Notes: generated from the sequence alone by a model not told the origin. A DNA stretch of 37,638 nt from Rhodospirillales bacterium (GCA_028291345.1 JAQGIF010000109.1:1-37638); one strand, 5' to 3'. Counted from the stretch's first letter, positions 25,042 through 34,002 are shown. Numbers and translations are program-made.

Positions 25042-26235
25042 ATGACTCGGTTCCAGTTATATACGCGGCCACTCGGCATTGTGGCCGGCTTGGCTTTGGC
25101 CATTGCCGCCGGTCATGCTTCGGCGAGCGAAACGCGTGGTTACGTCGTGAGCTGGTTTGGGGTCTCGACTTATTACGGCGGGGAAGGCGACTGCCCGGAC
25201 GGTCTCAATCCGATGTCGACGGAGTTCTATAAGCGGGAGTTGCTGCGCCTCGGCTATTCCGAGCCCGATGCGACCAAGCTGCTGAAGGATTTCCCCGGTA
25301 ATCCGGGCCGTCCGGATGGCGAATACATCAAGATCATGGGTACGCGCGGCGACAAGAAGACCAATGTCTATGCTCACCCCGAATCGGCCGCCGACCCCGG
25401 CCTGAAAGAGGTCAAAGGCAAGTTCGCCTACGGCTTCAACCTGGATGGCAAAACCGATTCGCCGATCTCGTTCACCGATCCGAATACCGGCGAGAAGGGT
25501 ATCAAGAACCAGTACTACCGCTCGCTGGGCTGCATCCGCAGTTTCCGCGCCCCGCCGCCTGCCCACCCGACCCTGGCGCAGGCACAATGGGACGTGCTGC
25601 GCGATGAGATGCCGGCCTGGCTGATTGAGATCGCGGGTATCACCGACTCCAAGAATTCGGACAATGTCACGGTGACGATCTCCCGTGGCGTGGATCATGT
25701 TTCCCGCGATGCGTCCGGCGCCGTCCGTTCAGACATGTCGTTCAAAGTCGATCCCGACCAGCGCTCGCACAATGTTCTGCATGGCAGCATCAAGAACGGC
25801 ATCCTGACGACCGAGCCATCGAATATCCGCATCGTCGCCGATCCGTTCCTGATCCCCGAATTCAGCTGGAAGAAGGCCCAGCTGAAGCTGGAACTGAAGC
25901 CGGACGGTTCGCTGAATGGCATCCTGGGCGGGTATCACGATTGGTACGCGCTGTATTGGAGCTATGCCGAGTCGGGCTGGGTCGAAGAGCACAGCGCTTC
26001 AGTCGACATGCCGGCTTTGTATTACTCGCTGAAGCGCAATGCCGACGCCGACCCGGATCCGACAACGGGAGAGAACAAGTCGATCTCGACCGCCTATGAG
26101 GTCGAGGCCGTTCCGGCCTTCGTGATCCACACGGAAGACAAGAACGACAAGAAGGTCTCGGATGCCGGCAGCACCCTTCCTGCGCACCGCGTCGAGGCGA
26201 ATTTGGGTGGATGGTTGAGGTCTCTGGGATGGTAA
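25042..26235 (+). CDS. Secreted protein of unknown function in HiPIP/DUF1592 operon
   Basis: 397 residues with a Sec signal peptide (hydrophobic GIVAGLALAIAAGHASA, cleavage near residue 29). I do not recognise the mature protein. Visible features are VVSWFGVSTYYGGEGDCPDG near the start of the mature part, a tyrosine- and glycine-rich first half, a lone Cys in SLGCIRSFRAPPP, and FNLDGKTDSPISFTDPNTGE. The second half has GILGGYHDWYALYWSYAESG, rich in aromatics. Two Cys (about 50 and 170) may pair. No CxxCH or membrane helix is seen. The ATG at 25042 has a GGGGGAG site. The stop overlaps the next gene (TAATG), so it works with the DUF1592 protein. Its function is open. Confidence 0.8.
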   Translation: MTRFQLYTRPLGIVAGLALAIAAGHASASETRGYVVSWFGVSTYYGGEGDCPDGLNPMSTEFYKRELLRLGYSEPDATKLLKDFPGNPGRPDGEYIKIMGTRGDKKTNVYAHPESAADPGLKEVKGKFAYGFNLDGKTDSPISFTDPNTGEKGIKNQYYRSLGCIRSFRAPPPAHPTLAQAQWDVLRDEMPAWLIEIAGITDSKNSDNVTVTISRGVDHVSRDASGAVRSDMSFKVDPDQRSHNVLHGSIKNGILTTEPSNIRIVADPFLIPEFSWKKAQLKLELKPDGSLNGILGGYHDWYALYWSYAESGWVEEHSASVDMPALYYSLKRNADADPDPTTGENKSISTAYEVEAVPAFVIHTEDKNDKKVSDAGSTLPAHRVEANLGGWLRSLGW

Positions 26236-27920
26236 TGTCCAATAGTCCGATGCGCCTGTTCGGCGCGCTCGGTTTCGCCGCGGCGATTGCACTGACGGGC
26301 TGCGGTCAGAAAGACGACGCCCCGGTCACAAAAGGCGGGCCAGTGTCGCTGCGCCGGCTGACCGAGCCGGAATATCGGCAGGTCATCGCCGATGTTTTCG
26401 GTACGACGATCAAGGTGCCGGGCCGGTTCGAGCCTGATATTCGCGACAACGGCCTGATCGCCGTTGGCACGTCGCGCGAAAGCGTTGCTGGAACTGGGCT
26501 CGAGCAGTACGACTTGACGGCGCGCGGCATTGCCGCCCAGGTCGTGGATGAGGTTCATCGCACAACGCTGGTTCCATGCACGCCGGCAAAGGCCACCGAT
26601 CGCGACGACGCGTGCGCAGCTAAGTTCATCGAGCGCACTGGAAGACTGCTTTTCCGCCGCCCGCTGAGCCAGGGGGAGATGGCGACCCAGGTCAAGGGTG
26701 CCGGTGAATCGGCAGCGAAGCTGGGGAATTTCTATAGCGGGTTGGAACTCAGCGTTTCCGCCATGCTGGTCTCGCCGCAGTTCCTGTTCCGTCAGGAGGC
26801 TGCCCAGCCCGATCCCGACAATGCAGGGCAACGGCGGCTCGACGGCTATTCCAAAGCCTCGCGTCTCAGCTTCTTCCTATGGGATACCACGCCGGATTCC
26901 GAGTTGCTCGACGCCGCGGCGAAGGGCGACCTGGATACTGATTCCGGTATTGCCAAACAGGTCGACCGGATGACCCACTCGCCGCGTTTGGCGGCGGGGG
27001 TGCGCGCCTTCTTCTCCGATATGCTGGGGTTTGACGGCTTCACAGCGTTGGCGAAGGACCCGCAGATCTATCCGAAATACAGCTCGCAAGTGGCTGCGGA
27101 TGCGCAGGAACAGACGCTGCGGACGCTCACCGATCTTCTGGTTACCAATAACGGCGATTATCGGGATGCTTTTACGACGCGCAAGACATATCTGACGCGC
27201 CTGCTGGGCTCGGTTTACGGCGTTCCGGTGATGACCTCCACGGGCTGGGAACCGCACGAATATGCGGTGGACGATCCGCGGGCCGGCATTTTGATGCAAG
27301 TCAGCTTCCTGTCATTGCATTCGCATCCGGGCCGCAGTTCGCCGACCATTCGCGGTAAGGCGCTGCGGGAAGTGTTTCTCTGCCAGAAGGTTCCCGATCC
27401 GCCAGGCAATGTGAATTTCGCGCTGGTCCAGGATACGAAAAATCCTGCGTTCCACACTGCGCGGGCGCGTCTTGGCGCCCATATTAACCAGCCGACCTGC
27501 GCCGGTTGCCACAAGATCATGGACCCGGTCGGCCTCGCGATGGAGAATTTCGACTCCGCCGGCGGCTTCCGTTCGACCGAAAACGACTCACTGATTGTGA
27601 CGGCTGGCGAAATCGACGGTATGAAGTTCGATGATGCCAGCGGCTTCACCAAGGTCATCCATGACCATCCGCAGGCTCCGGTCTGCCTCGTCAACCGCAT
27701 CTACTCCTTCGGAACCGGTCGGGCCGCGTCCAAAGATGAAGCGGAATGGTTGAATTACCAAGTCAAGCAATTCGTGGCGTCGGGATACAAGGTGCCCGAA
27801 CTGATGCGCCGCATCGCGAGCAGCAAGGCATTCTATCGGATCTCGACGCCCGGGACCGACGCAAACAACGCAACTTTGTCTATGGCGGGGACGAACACCC
27901 AAACGGAGGCACTAAAATGA
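26235..27920 (+). CDS. DUF1587/1595/1592/1588/1585 lipoprotein with c-type heme motif
   Basis: 561 residues. The N-terminus MRLFGALGFAAAIALTGCGQ has a lipobox, so it is probably a lipoprotein. Blocks follow the planctomycete-type set: SLRRLTEPEYRQVIADVFG (DUF1587), FIERTGRLLFRRPLSQGE (DUF1595), RLSFFLWDTTPDSELLDAA (DUF1592), HPGRSSPTIRGKALREVFLC (DUF1588) with CAGCH at about 422-426, and a C-terminal DUF1585-like part. The CxxCH implies covalent heme c. These proteins accompany DUF1552 proteins widely, but their reaction is not established to my knowledge. The start at 26235 overlaps the previous stop; in-frame ATGs at 26211 and 26229 are alternatives. The stop overlaps the next start (ATGA). 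Confidence 0.9.
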   Translation: MSNSPMRLFGALGFAAAIALTGCGQKDDAPVTKGGPVSLRRLTEPEYRQVIADVFGTTIKVPGRFEPDIRDNGLIAVGTSRESVAGTGLEQYDLTARGIAAQVVDEVHRTTLVPCTPAKATDRDDACAAKFIERTGRLLFRRPLSQGEMATQVKGAGESAAKLGNFYSGLELSVSAMLVSPQFLFRQEAAQPDPDNAGQRRLDGYSKASRLSFFLWDTTPDSELLDAAAKGDLDTDSGIAKQVDRMTHSPRLAAGVRAFFSDMLGFDGFTALAKDPQIYPKYSSQVAADAQEQTLRTLTDLLVTNNGDYRDAFTTRKTYLTRLLGSVYGVPVMTSTGWEPHEYAVDDPRAGILMQVSFLSLHSHPGRSSPTIRGKALREVFLCQKVPDPPGNVNFALVQDTKNPAFHTARARLGAHINQPTCAGCHKIMDPVGLAMENFDSAGGFRSTENDSLIVTAGEIDGMKFDDASGFTKVIHDHPQAPVCLVNRIYSFGTGRAASKDEAEWLNYQVKQFVASGYKVPELMRRIASSKAFYRISTPGTDANNATLSMAGTNTQTEALK

Positions 27921-29254
27921 GCGGAACAATGAACTCAAGCCGCAGGAATGTTCTGCGGGGCATGATGGGTGGCGCGGCGGTCAGCGTCGGACTGCCCTTC
28001 CTGGACTGTTTCCTGAACACGAACGGCACCGCTTTGGCTAATGGCACGGCGCTGCCCGTCGCCTTCGGCACGTTCTTCTGGGGCTGCGGCCTCAACCCCG
28101 GCCGCTGGGAGCCGAAGACTATCGGCACCAATTACGACATGAATATCGAGACGGCCGCGCTGCAGCCCTTCAAGAACCGCATGAATGTCATCAGCGGCAT
28201 GAAGGTGTTCCTCGACGGCAAGGGCGCACGCCCCCACTTCACGGGCGAGATGGCGATCCTGACGGGCGACGTGCCGCGTGAGCAGCCCAATTATGCCAGC
28301 CTCGACAGCATCGTCGCCGACACGATCGGGACGCGGACCCGCTTCCGCTCGCTCGAAGTGACCGGCACCGGCAAGCCGACCGACAGTCTGAGCCGGCGCA
28401 GTGCCAGCGTTTCCAACCCGGCGGAAATTTCCCCGGCGGCGCTCTATACCCGCGTTTTCGGAGCGGACTTCCGCGATCCCAACGCCGCGGATTTCAAGCC
28501 CGATCCGCGCGTTATGGTTCGCCGCAGCGTGCTGTCGGGCGTCACCGATCAGCGCGAAGCCCTGCTCAAGCAGGTCGGCGCGAACGATCGTCAGCGTCTG
28601 GACGAGTACTTCACTGCCGTCCGCCAGCTCGAGCAACAGCTCGATATCCAGCTGCAAAAGCCGGCCCCGCTCGAGGCCTGCTCGCCTTCAGCCCAGCCCA
28701 CCGATGCCGAACTCGGCACGGAAATCGAAAATGTCGTCGCCAACCATAAGCTGTTCGCGCAGATTCTGGCCCACGCCGTGGCGTGCGACCAGACCCATGT
28801 GACGAACGTCGTGTTCGGCGAGGCGACGTCGCCGCTGCGCAAGGCCGGCACGGCCATGACGCACCACATTCTGACACACGAAGAGCCGATGGATGCGAAG
28901 CTGGGTTACCAGCCGCAGGCCACGTACTTCATGGGTCGGATCGTGGAAACGCTGGCCTTCTATCTCCAGACGCTCGACAGCATCAAAGAGGGTGACGGCA
29001 CGCTGCTCGATCGCTCGCTGATCCTGGCTCATAGCGAGACGGGCTTCGCCAAGATCCACGCGCTGGAGAACATCCCGATGTTCCTGGCCGGTGGCGCAGG
29101 CGGCCGGATCAAGACCGGCATGCATGTCAAGATGGATGGCGAGCCGGTGACCCGCGTCGGTCTCACGGTTCAGCAGTCGCTGGGTATTCCGGTCGATAGC
29201 TGGGGCACGATGTCCCTGGCGACGTCGAAGCCGATTACCGAGCTCATGGTCTGA
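27917..29254 (+). CDS. DUF1552 family protein with Tat signal
   Basis: 445 residues. The N-terminus SSRRNVLRGMMGGAAVSVGL is a twin-arginine signal, then LPFLDCFLNTNG. The body matches DUF1552: FGTFFWGCGLNPGRWEPK, MNVISGMKVF, HFTGEMAILTGDVP, SLDSIVADTIG, and LILAHSETGFAKIHALENIP followed by FLAGGAGGRIKTGMH. This last resembles the sulfatase/DUF1501 alkaline-phosphatase-like fold, which suggests a metal site, though no activity is known. GGAGG precedes the ATG at 27917 and the start overlaps the DUF1592 gene stop, so the two are made together. Tat export implies folding or cofactor insertion in the cytoplasm. Confidence 0.9.
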   Translation: MSGTMNSSRRNVLRGMMGGAAVSVGLPFLDCFLNTNGTALANGTALPVAFGTFFWGCGLNPGRWEPKTIGTNYDMNIETAALQPFKNRMNVISGMKVFLDGKGARPHFTGEMAILTGDVPREQPNYASLDSIVADTIGTRTRFRSLEVTGTGKPTDSLSRRSASVSNPAEISPAALYTRVFGADFRDPNAADFKPDPRVMVRRSVLSGVTDQREALLKQVGANDRQRLDEYFTAVRQLEQQLDIQLQKPAPLEACSPSAQPTDAELGTEIENVVANHKLFAQILAHAVACDQTHVTNVVFGEATSPLRKAGTAMTHHILTHEEPMDAKLGYQPQATYFMGRIVETLAFYLQTLDSIKEGDGTLLDRSLILAHSETGFAKIHALENIPMFLAGGAGGRIKTGMHVKMDGEPVTRVGLTVQQSLGIPVDSWGTMSLATSKPITELMV

Positions 29255-29315
29255 TGCAATAAGGTGGAGTCCTAGTGGGGCTCCGCCGACTTGCGGATAT
29301 TTTAGGGGGCACTAA

Positions 29316-30593
29316 ATGCGGCTCATAACAGCGGCGCTCAGCATCGCAATTCTGGCGATGGTCGGCTTTCTTGCCAGCCAGTCGCTTCATCCGGCAGTCA
29401 AGCAGCAGGCCGCGGTTGCAGAAATCTCGACCATGCCGGCCGGGATCACGTTCCAGGTCGTGGCTTCGTCAAGCGCGATGAGTGCAATGGGGGCCTTCAA
29501 GGGCTATGCGGTCATCACCAACGAAAAGCACCGGACGATCTATGCGACCGACCAGGACACGACGCCGGGCAAATCCTCCTGCACCGGCGATTGCGCGAAG
29601 GATTGGCTGCCGCTGGCCGCCCCCGCCGACGCCAAGCCTTCGGGCTTTTGGGGTGTCCTGACGCGCGATGACGGGACCAAGCAATGGACCCGTCATGGCA
29701 AGCCGCTTTACACCTATGCCCAGGATAAGAACGCCGGCGACATCAAGGGCGCCTCCGTCGAATCCTGGCACTGGGTCCTCAACAACGCGATGTACGGCGT
29801 GCCCCTGCCGGAAGGCATCGTGACCGAGGAGATGGTCGCGGCCGGCGGACAGGCGTTCGTCGATGCCAAGGGCCGCACGCTTTATGCCTTCACGGGCGAC
29901 ATCAAGAACGACAAGGTCGCCTGTCCGCAGCGCGCAACCTGCGACAACGGCTTTACGCCGGTCGTCGCGCCGCAATTGGCGAGCGCGCTCGGGGATTTCA
30001 CGCCGATTTCGCGGACAGACGGGACCCGGCAGTGGGCCTATCAATCCCAGCCGCTTTATACTTATGACGGGGACGCGGAGCACGGCGATTCCAAGGGGCG
30101 GGCAGTCGATCCGCGCTTCCATGTGGCTTTGGGGGAAAAATACTTCCAGCCTGAGAATGTGAAGTTCGGCATTAACATCCGCGGCATGGACTACCTGACC
30201 GATGCCAAGGGCATGACGATCTATGCCCGCGACCGTTTCCACTTCCAAGTCGGCGGTTTCAGCCTTCGTGGCGGACAGGCCGGCGTGCCGCAGTTGGGCC
30301 AGTTCCTGGGCACCAGCACCTGCACCGGCGATTGCACCAAGACCTGGATTCCCGTCTCGGCGCCTGAAGATGCGAAGCCCGCCGGCTATTGGAGCGTGAT
30401 GAAGCGCAAAGAGGGTGGCAGTCAATGGGCCTATATGGGCTATGCCCTGTACACCTACACCGGCGACCAGAAGCCGGGCGATGAGACGTCGCATGACAAT
30501 TTCGACATCTCGTTGGGCAAGACGCTGCCGGCTATCCCGCAAAACCCGATCGACGCCGTGTCGGCCTTGTATTGGCGGGAAGTGCTGCCGTAA
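29316..30593 (+). CDS. Exported protein with three Lipoprotein_15-type repeats
   Basis: 425 residues with an N-terminal hydrophobic signal or anchor (LITAALSIAILAMVGFLA, no lipobox). Three repeats of the PF03640 (secreted repeat) kind follow. Each has a strand like RTIYATDQD, RTLYAFTGD or MTIYARDRF. A Cys pair comes next: CTGDC then WLPL; CPQRATC then FTPV; CTGDC then WIPV. Each repeat closes with a Trp-[TA] strand and LYTY followed by an acidic loop. Function of the repeat is unknown; many are found beside c-type cytochromes. It closes the operon 62 bp after the DUF1552 gene and a strong terminator follows. Confidence 0.88.
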   Translation: MRLITAALSIAILAMVGFLASQSLHPAVKQQAAVAEISTMPAGITFQVVASSSAMSAMGAFKGYAVITNEKHRTIYATDQDTTPGKSSCTGDCAKDWLPLAAPADAKPSGFWGVLTRDDGTKQWTRHGKPLYTYAQDKNAGDIKGASVESWHWVLNNAMYGVPLPEGIVTEEMVAAGGQAFVDAKGRTLYAFTGDIKNDKVACPQRATCDNGFTPVVAPQLASALGDFTPISRTDGTRQWAYQSQPLYTYDGDAEHGDSKGRAVDPRFHVALGEKYFQPENVKFGINIRGMDYLTDAKGMTIYARDRFHFQVGGFSLRGGQAGVPQLGQFLGTSTCTGDCTKTWIPVSAPEDAKPAGYWSVMKRKEGGSQWAYMGYALYTYTGDQKPGDETSHDNFDISLGKTLPAIPQNPIDAVSALYWREVLP

Positions 30594-30618
30594 CAGGCCC
30601 TCTCATATGACTATCGTG

Positions 30619-30647
30619 CGCCGCCTCACGAATATCATGAGGCGGCG
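30619..30647 (+). terminator. Rho-independent terminator of the HiPIP-DUF1592 operon
   Basis: Perfect 10-base arms CGCCGCCTCA (30619-30628) and TGAGGCGGCG (30638-30647) with a 9-base loop, then TTTGATTGTTTG. It lies 26 bp after the last gene. Confidence 0.8.
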
Positions 30648-30690
30648 TTTGATTGTTTGTCCTCTGACATCCATCCGGCACTGAAGGTAG

Positions 30691-31098
30691 GTGGGTGTTC
30701 GATCCCATCGAAGCCGGCTGGCATACTGTCGAACGTGACGACTTTCCAATTTCGTCGGCCCGATCCTGGAACGGCGGGACCAGGGAAAGCGCGCATTCGG
30801 GGTTGTCGCTGGCAGGCGGGACGCCAATGACCGCGGCGTGGTACATGGTGGCATGCTGATGACCTCGCGGATCATTCATTCGGGGAGCTCGTGCTGGATT
30901 CGGTGGAGCGCCGCCTCTGCGCGACAATCCAGCTCAATACCATTTCATTTCGGCGGCCCAGGTTGACGAGTTCGTCGAGGCGCACGGCGAGATTGTGCGC
31001 TCAACCCGAGGCTGGTTTTCATGCGCGGGTTCCTCTCCGTGGGTGACCGGCATGTCGCTGCCATCGGCGGCATCTGGAAGGTGCTGCATTCCGGTTGA
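30691..31098 (+). pseudogene. Decayed PaaI-type (hotdog) thioesterase gene
   Basis: Joining frames recovers a PaaI-like thioesterase. One frame gives FVGPILERRDQGKRAFGVV then RDANDRGVVHGGMLMT (the HGG motif of the family). The next gives ADHSFGELVLDSVERRLCA then TIQLNT, and later frames give AAQVDEFVEAHGEIVRSTRG and FMRGFLSVGDRHVAA then IGGIWKVLHSG and TGA at 31096. At least three single-base losses (near 30863, 30942 and 31012) and one upstream break before 30751 prevent a single product. The family hydrolyses acyl-CoA thioesters. The gene is almost certainly non-functional unless the sequence carries clustered errors. Confidence 0.7.
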
Positions 31099-31155
31099 CG
31101 TATGGCGCCGGTGGTCCGATTGTTCCTGATACTATTGCAGGGAGGATCTGATCGC

Positions 31156-31596
31156 GTGTCCGCTCACTTGATGCATATGAAGAAGCAGATCGGGCCAGTC
31201 CTGATTATACTAGCCCTGCTGGGTGGATGCGCCGCGCCGGGTTCAACGCAGAGCGGGGGGCAATCGGCTGCGGTCGAAGCTCCAGCTCCTCCTCCGCCGA
31301 AGCTGACACCAGCCCAAGAGGCAGAGAAGGCCGAGGCGCGGCAGGCCTATGTGACATGCCTGAGGCAGGCCGCCCATTACGCCAGTCAGAAGGCGACGCT
31401 CGCAGGCGATGCCCCGGCACTGATCGCTCCGATGTGTTATCCGCAATTCTCGCGCTTCGAATCGGCCGACGCCGCTGGAATGGAAGGGCGTGCGCGGCGG
31501 GCCTTCGACCAGAAGGGCGATCAACGCCAGATGGATTTCGCCGCCGATGCCATTCGCCAGGAACGGGGCCTGGCGGCGCTATCCGCCACTCAATAG
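31156..31596 (+). CDS. Small lipoprotein of unknown function
   Basis: 146 residues. IGPVLIILALLGGCAAPG is a lipoprotein signal with lipobox LGGC. A Pro/Ala-rich linker (VEAPAPPPPKLTP) leads into a helical part with AEKAEARQAYVTCLRQAAHYAS and a second Cys in MCYPQFSRFE, so one disulfide is possible. I chose the GTG at 31156 because GGAGG lies about 10 bases upstream; ATGs at 31171 and 31177 would also keep the signal. No relatives are recognised. It is flanked by two pseudogenes. Confidence 0.65.
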   Translation: MSAHLMHMKKQIGPVLIILALLGGCAAPGSTQSGGQSAAVEAPAPPPPKLTPAQEAEKAEARQAYVTCLRQAAHYASQKATLAGDAPALIAPMCYPQFSRFESADAAGMEGRARRAFDQKGDQRQMDFAADAIRQERGLAALSATQ

Positions 31597-31671
31597 GTCG
31601 CCACGCAATAACGCCGTCACGCTATAAGGTGTCCGGAGAGGCGCCAAGCAAGGGAAGACGTGACCGACACT

Positions 31672-31986
31672 ATGAAGGCATTCCGGCTAATGGATTGGGC
31701 GCAGCCGCCGCGCCTGGCCGAGACGGCCAATTCCCAAGCCCGGCCATGGGCAGATCCTGGTCAAGGTCGCGAATTTGTGCGGCTTCCTGCCCAAGGATGG
31801 CGAACTGTTCACTTTCCAGGGTGGGGCGATCCGTGATCTACGCGAGGTCATCGCCCTGTCGAGGCCGGGCTCGTTCACAACGAAACCGAGCATTTCCCGT
31901 TCAGCCGGGTGGAGGAAGCCTATGACCGGCTGCATCACGGCACATTGCGCGGCCGGGCAGTCGTGACTCCGGACATTTGGGCGTAA
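31672..31986 (+). pseudogene. Remnant of an MDR alcohol dehydrogenase gene
   Basis: The start reads MKAFRLMDWAQPPRLAETA, a normal MDR N-terminus. A frame change then gives PKPGHGQILVKVA and ends near the NLCG position. The 3' part reads GLVHNETEHFPFSRVEEAYD then RLHHGTLRGRAVVTP, the normal C-terminus of zinc-dependent alcohol dehydrogenases. Only about 105 codons remain of a usual 340, so the catalytic and nucleotide-binding core has been lost by internal deletion, with further frameshifts. Confidence 0.7.
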
Positions 31987-32111
31987 ACCAGCGCTTGAAC
32001 ATGCTGTTTGCGCTTCGCATTGCGGCGCAAACGCTTTAGATCAATCCTGGGCAAGTTGATTCGGCGAAAACCCGCGCGGCCCCACCTTGTCAGCCGTCCG
32101 GAAAGCGTTCC

Positions 32112-33503
32112 ATGTCCAGTGTCATCGCTTCGACCAACTCCGCCTCGGCGAGAGTGGATACATCCAAGCCGATGTGGAAGCCGTTCCTCGTCTTCCTGAT
32201 GCCGATGATGGCGACGAATGTGCTGCAGCTGCTGTCTGGTACGATCAACAGCATCGTGCTGGGCGGAATGCTTGGCGTCCACGCTTTATCGGTGGTGTCG
32301 GGGTTTTTCCCGATCCTGTTCCTTCTGATCTCGTTCGTCATTGGGCTGGGTTCGGGCGCCAGCGTGCTGATCGGCCAGGCCTATGGCGCCAACGAGCTGG
32401 TCCGGGTCAAGGCAGCGGCCGGCACGACCTTGACGGTCTCTATTGTCATCGGCCTGATCATCGCGATCTTCGGTGGGCCTTTCGTTCAGGACATGCTGCA
32501 GCTGCTGGGAACACCGCCGGACGTCATGGCTGATGAAACCGAATATGCGCGGGTCTTCCTCTATTCAGTGCCGCTGCTATTCGTCTTCATCATCTACACC
32601 ACCATCACCCGCGGCGTCGGCGATTCCCGCACGCCCTTCCTGGCCTTGCTGGTGCAGAACGTCGTCGGCACGCTTCTGATGGTCGGGCTGATCCGCGGCT
32701 GGGGCGGCCTGCCCAAGCTGGGTGTGATCAGCGGCGCGTACGCGACTATAATATCGTTCTTCATCACGGTTGTTTGGCTTGCCGGCTATCTGTTGTGGAA
32801 GCGCCATCCGCTGGCGCCGGACCGGGTGCTGTTGAGGCAGCTCAAAATCGACTGGAAGCTGTTTTTCCTGTTGATCAAGATCGGCGTTCCCACCGGCATC
32901 CAGGTCACCCTCATCGCGCTGTCCGAGATGGCGGTGATGAAGTTCGTCAACGCCTATGGCTCAGGCGCCATCGCCGCCTATGGCGCCGTGCTCCAGGTCT
33001 GGAGCTATGTCCAGCTGCCGGCAGTGTCGATCGGCATCGCCGCCTCGGTGTTCGGCGCGCAAGCGATCGGCCGGGGCGACAGTGCCGGGCTGGGCCGCAT
33101 CACTCGCACGGGGATCGAACTGCAATTCGTGATCACCGGTCTTCTAGTGATCCTGGTCTATCTCTTCTCCCGCACCATCCTGGGCTGGTCGATCAAGGAC
33201 TCGGCCGTTGCCGATGTCGCGGAAAGCCTCGTCCAGATCACGCTGTGGAGCTTCCTGATCTATGGCCTGGTGGCGGTGCTGACCGGGGTGATGCGCTCCA
33301 GCGGCTCTGTCTTCTGGCCGACATTGCTGTCGATCATCGCGATCTGGGCGATACAGGTTCCTGTGTCGTGGGCGCTCAGCCGCAAGATGGGGTTGGATGG
33401 CATATGGATCGCCTATCCGATTGCCTATATCGCGATGTTCGCGATGCAGGGTGCCTACTACCGGCTGGTGTGGCAGAAGAAGACGCATGCGCGGCTGATT
33501 TAA
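32112..33503 (+). CDS. MATE-family efflux transporter
   Basis: 463 residues with about twelve hydrophobic segments in two halves, the MATE layout. Recognisable stretches are VFLMPMMATNVLQLLSGTIN (TM1 with the conserved helix), GLGSGASVLIGQAYGANE (the GQAxGA-type loop), YTTITRGVGDSRTPFLALL, KIGVPTGIQVTLIALSEMAV at the start of the second half and FGAQAIGRGD, the matching loop. Such inner-membrane pumps expel drugs or metabolites using sodium or proton gradients. GGAAAG precedes the ATG. Two downstream genes run the same way, the first 34 bp later. Substrate unknown. Confidence 0.92.
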   Translation: MSSVIASTNSASARVDTSKPMWKPFLVFLMPMMATNVLQLLSGTINSIVLGGMLGVHALSVVSGFFPILFLLISFVIGLGSGASVLIGQAYGANELVRVKAAAGTTLTVSIVIGLIIAIFGGPFVQDMLQLLGTPPDVMADETEYARVFLYSVPLLFVFIIYTTITRGVGDSRTPFLALLVQNVVGTLLMVGLIRGWGGLPKLGVISGAYATIISFFITVVWLAGYLLWKRHPLAPDRVLLRQLKIDWKLFFLLIKIGVPTGIQVTLIALSEMAVMKFVNAYGSGAIAAYGAVLQVWSYVQLPAVSIGIAASVFGAQAIGRGDSAGLGRITRTGIELQFVITGLLVILVYLFSRTILGWSIKDSAVADVAESLVQITLWSFLIYGLVAVLTGVMRSSGSVFWPTLLSIIAIWAIQVPVSWALSRKMGLDGIWIAYPIAYIAMFAMQGAYYRLVWQKKTHARLI

Positions 33504-33537
33504 CCGCCCAAGCGTGCATCACAAACGAGGAAACCCG

Positions 33538-34002
33538 ATGAGCAGCTATGTTGAGGAATTCGAGGTCGGCAAGCCGTTCCCGCTCTCCCCAGGGCGAACG
33601 ATCAGCGAGAGCGACATCAATATCTTCGCCGGGCTGGTCGGGGATTTCACGCCGATACACACCAACGCCGATTATGCCAGCAAGACCGCGTTCGGCGGCC
33701 GCATCGCCCATGGCACGCTTACCATGTCGACCGCCATCGGCCTTCTGACGCAGCTGAACCTGCTCGGCGAGGGGGTGATCGCCCTGCTAAATCTCAATTT
33801 CGACTTCAAGGGCGTCGTTATGATCGGCGATACTATCTATGCCCGCGTCACCCCGGCCGAGGCGCGTAAGACCTCCAAGCGGGGCGCCGGCGTGGTCAAG
33901 TTCGCCTTCGATGTTATCAACCAGCGCGAAGAGACGATCCAGGTTGGCACCATGACCGTGCTGATGAAGACCAAGGACCATCCTGTTCCGATCAAGCGGT
34001 AG
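33538..34002 (+). CDS. MaoC-family dehydratase
   Basis: 154 residues of hotdog fold. The active-site motif AGLVGDFTPIHTNADYAS gives Asp36 and His41 of the (R)-specific enoyl-CoA hydratase type, followed by FGGRIAHGTLTMS. The N-terminal FEVGKPFPLSPGRTISESD is the usual MaoC lead. GAGGA lies upstream of the ATG at 33538; the earlier in-frame ATG at 33514 is less likely. It hydrates or dehydrates an acyl-CoA or related compound. Spacing suggests an operon with the MATE gene upstream. Confidence 0.9.
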   Translation: MSSYVEEFEVGKPFPLSPGRTISESDINIFAGLVGDFTPIHTNADYASKTAFGGRIAHGTLTMSTAIGLLTQLNLLGEGVIALLNLNFDFKGVVMIGDTIYARVTPAEARKTSKRGAGVVKFAFDVINQREETIQVGTMTVLMKTKDHPVPIKR

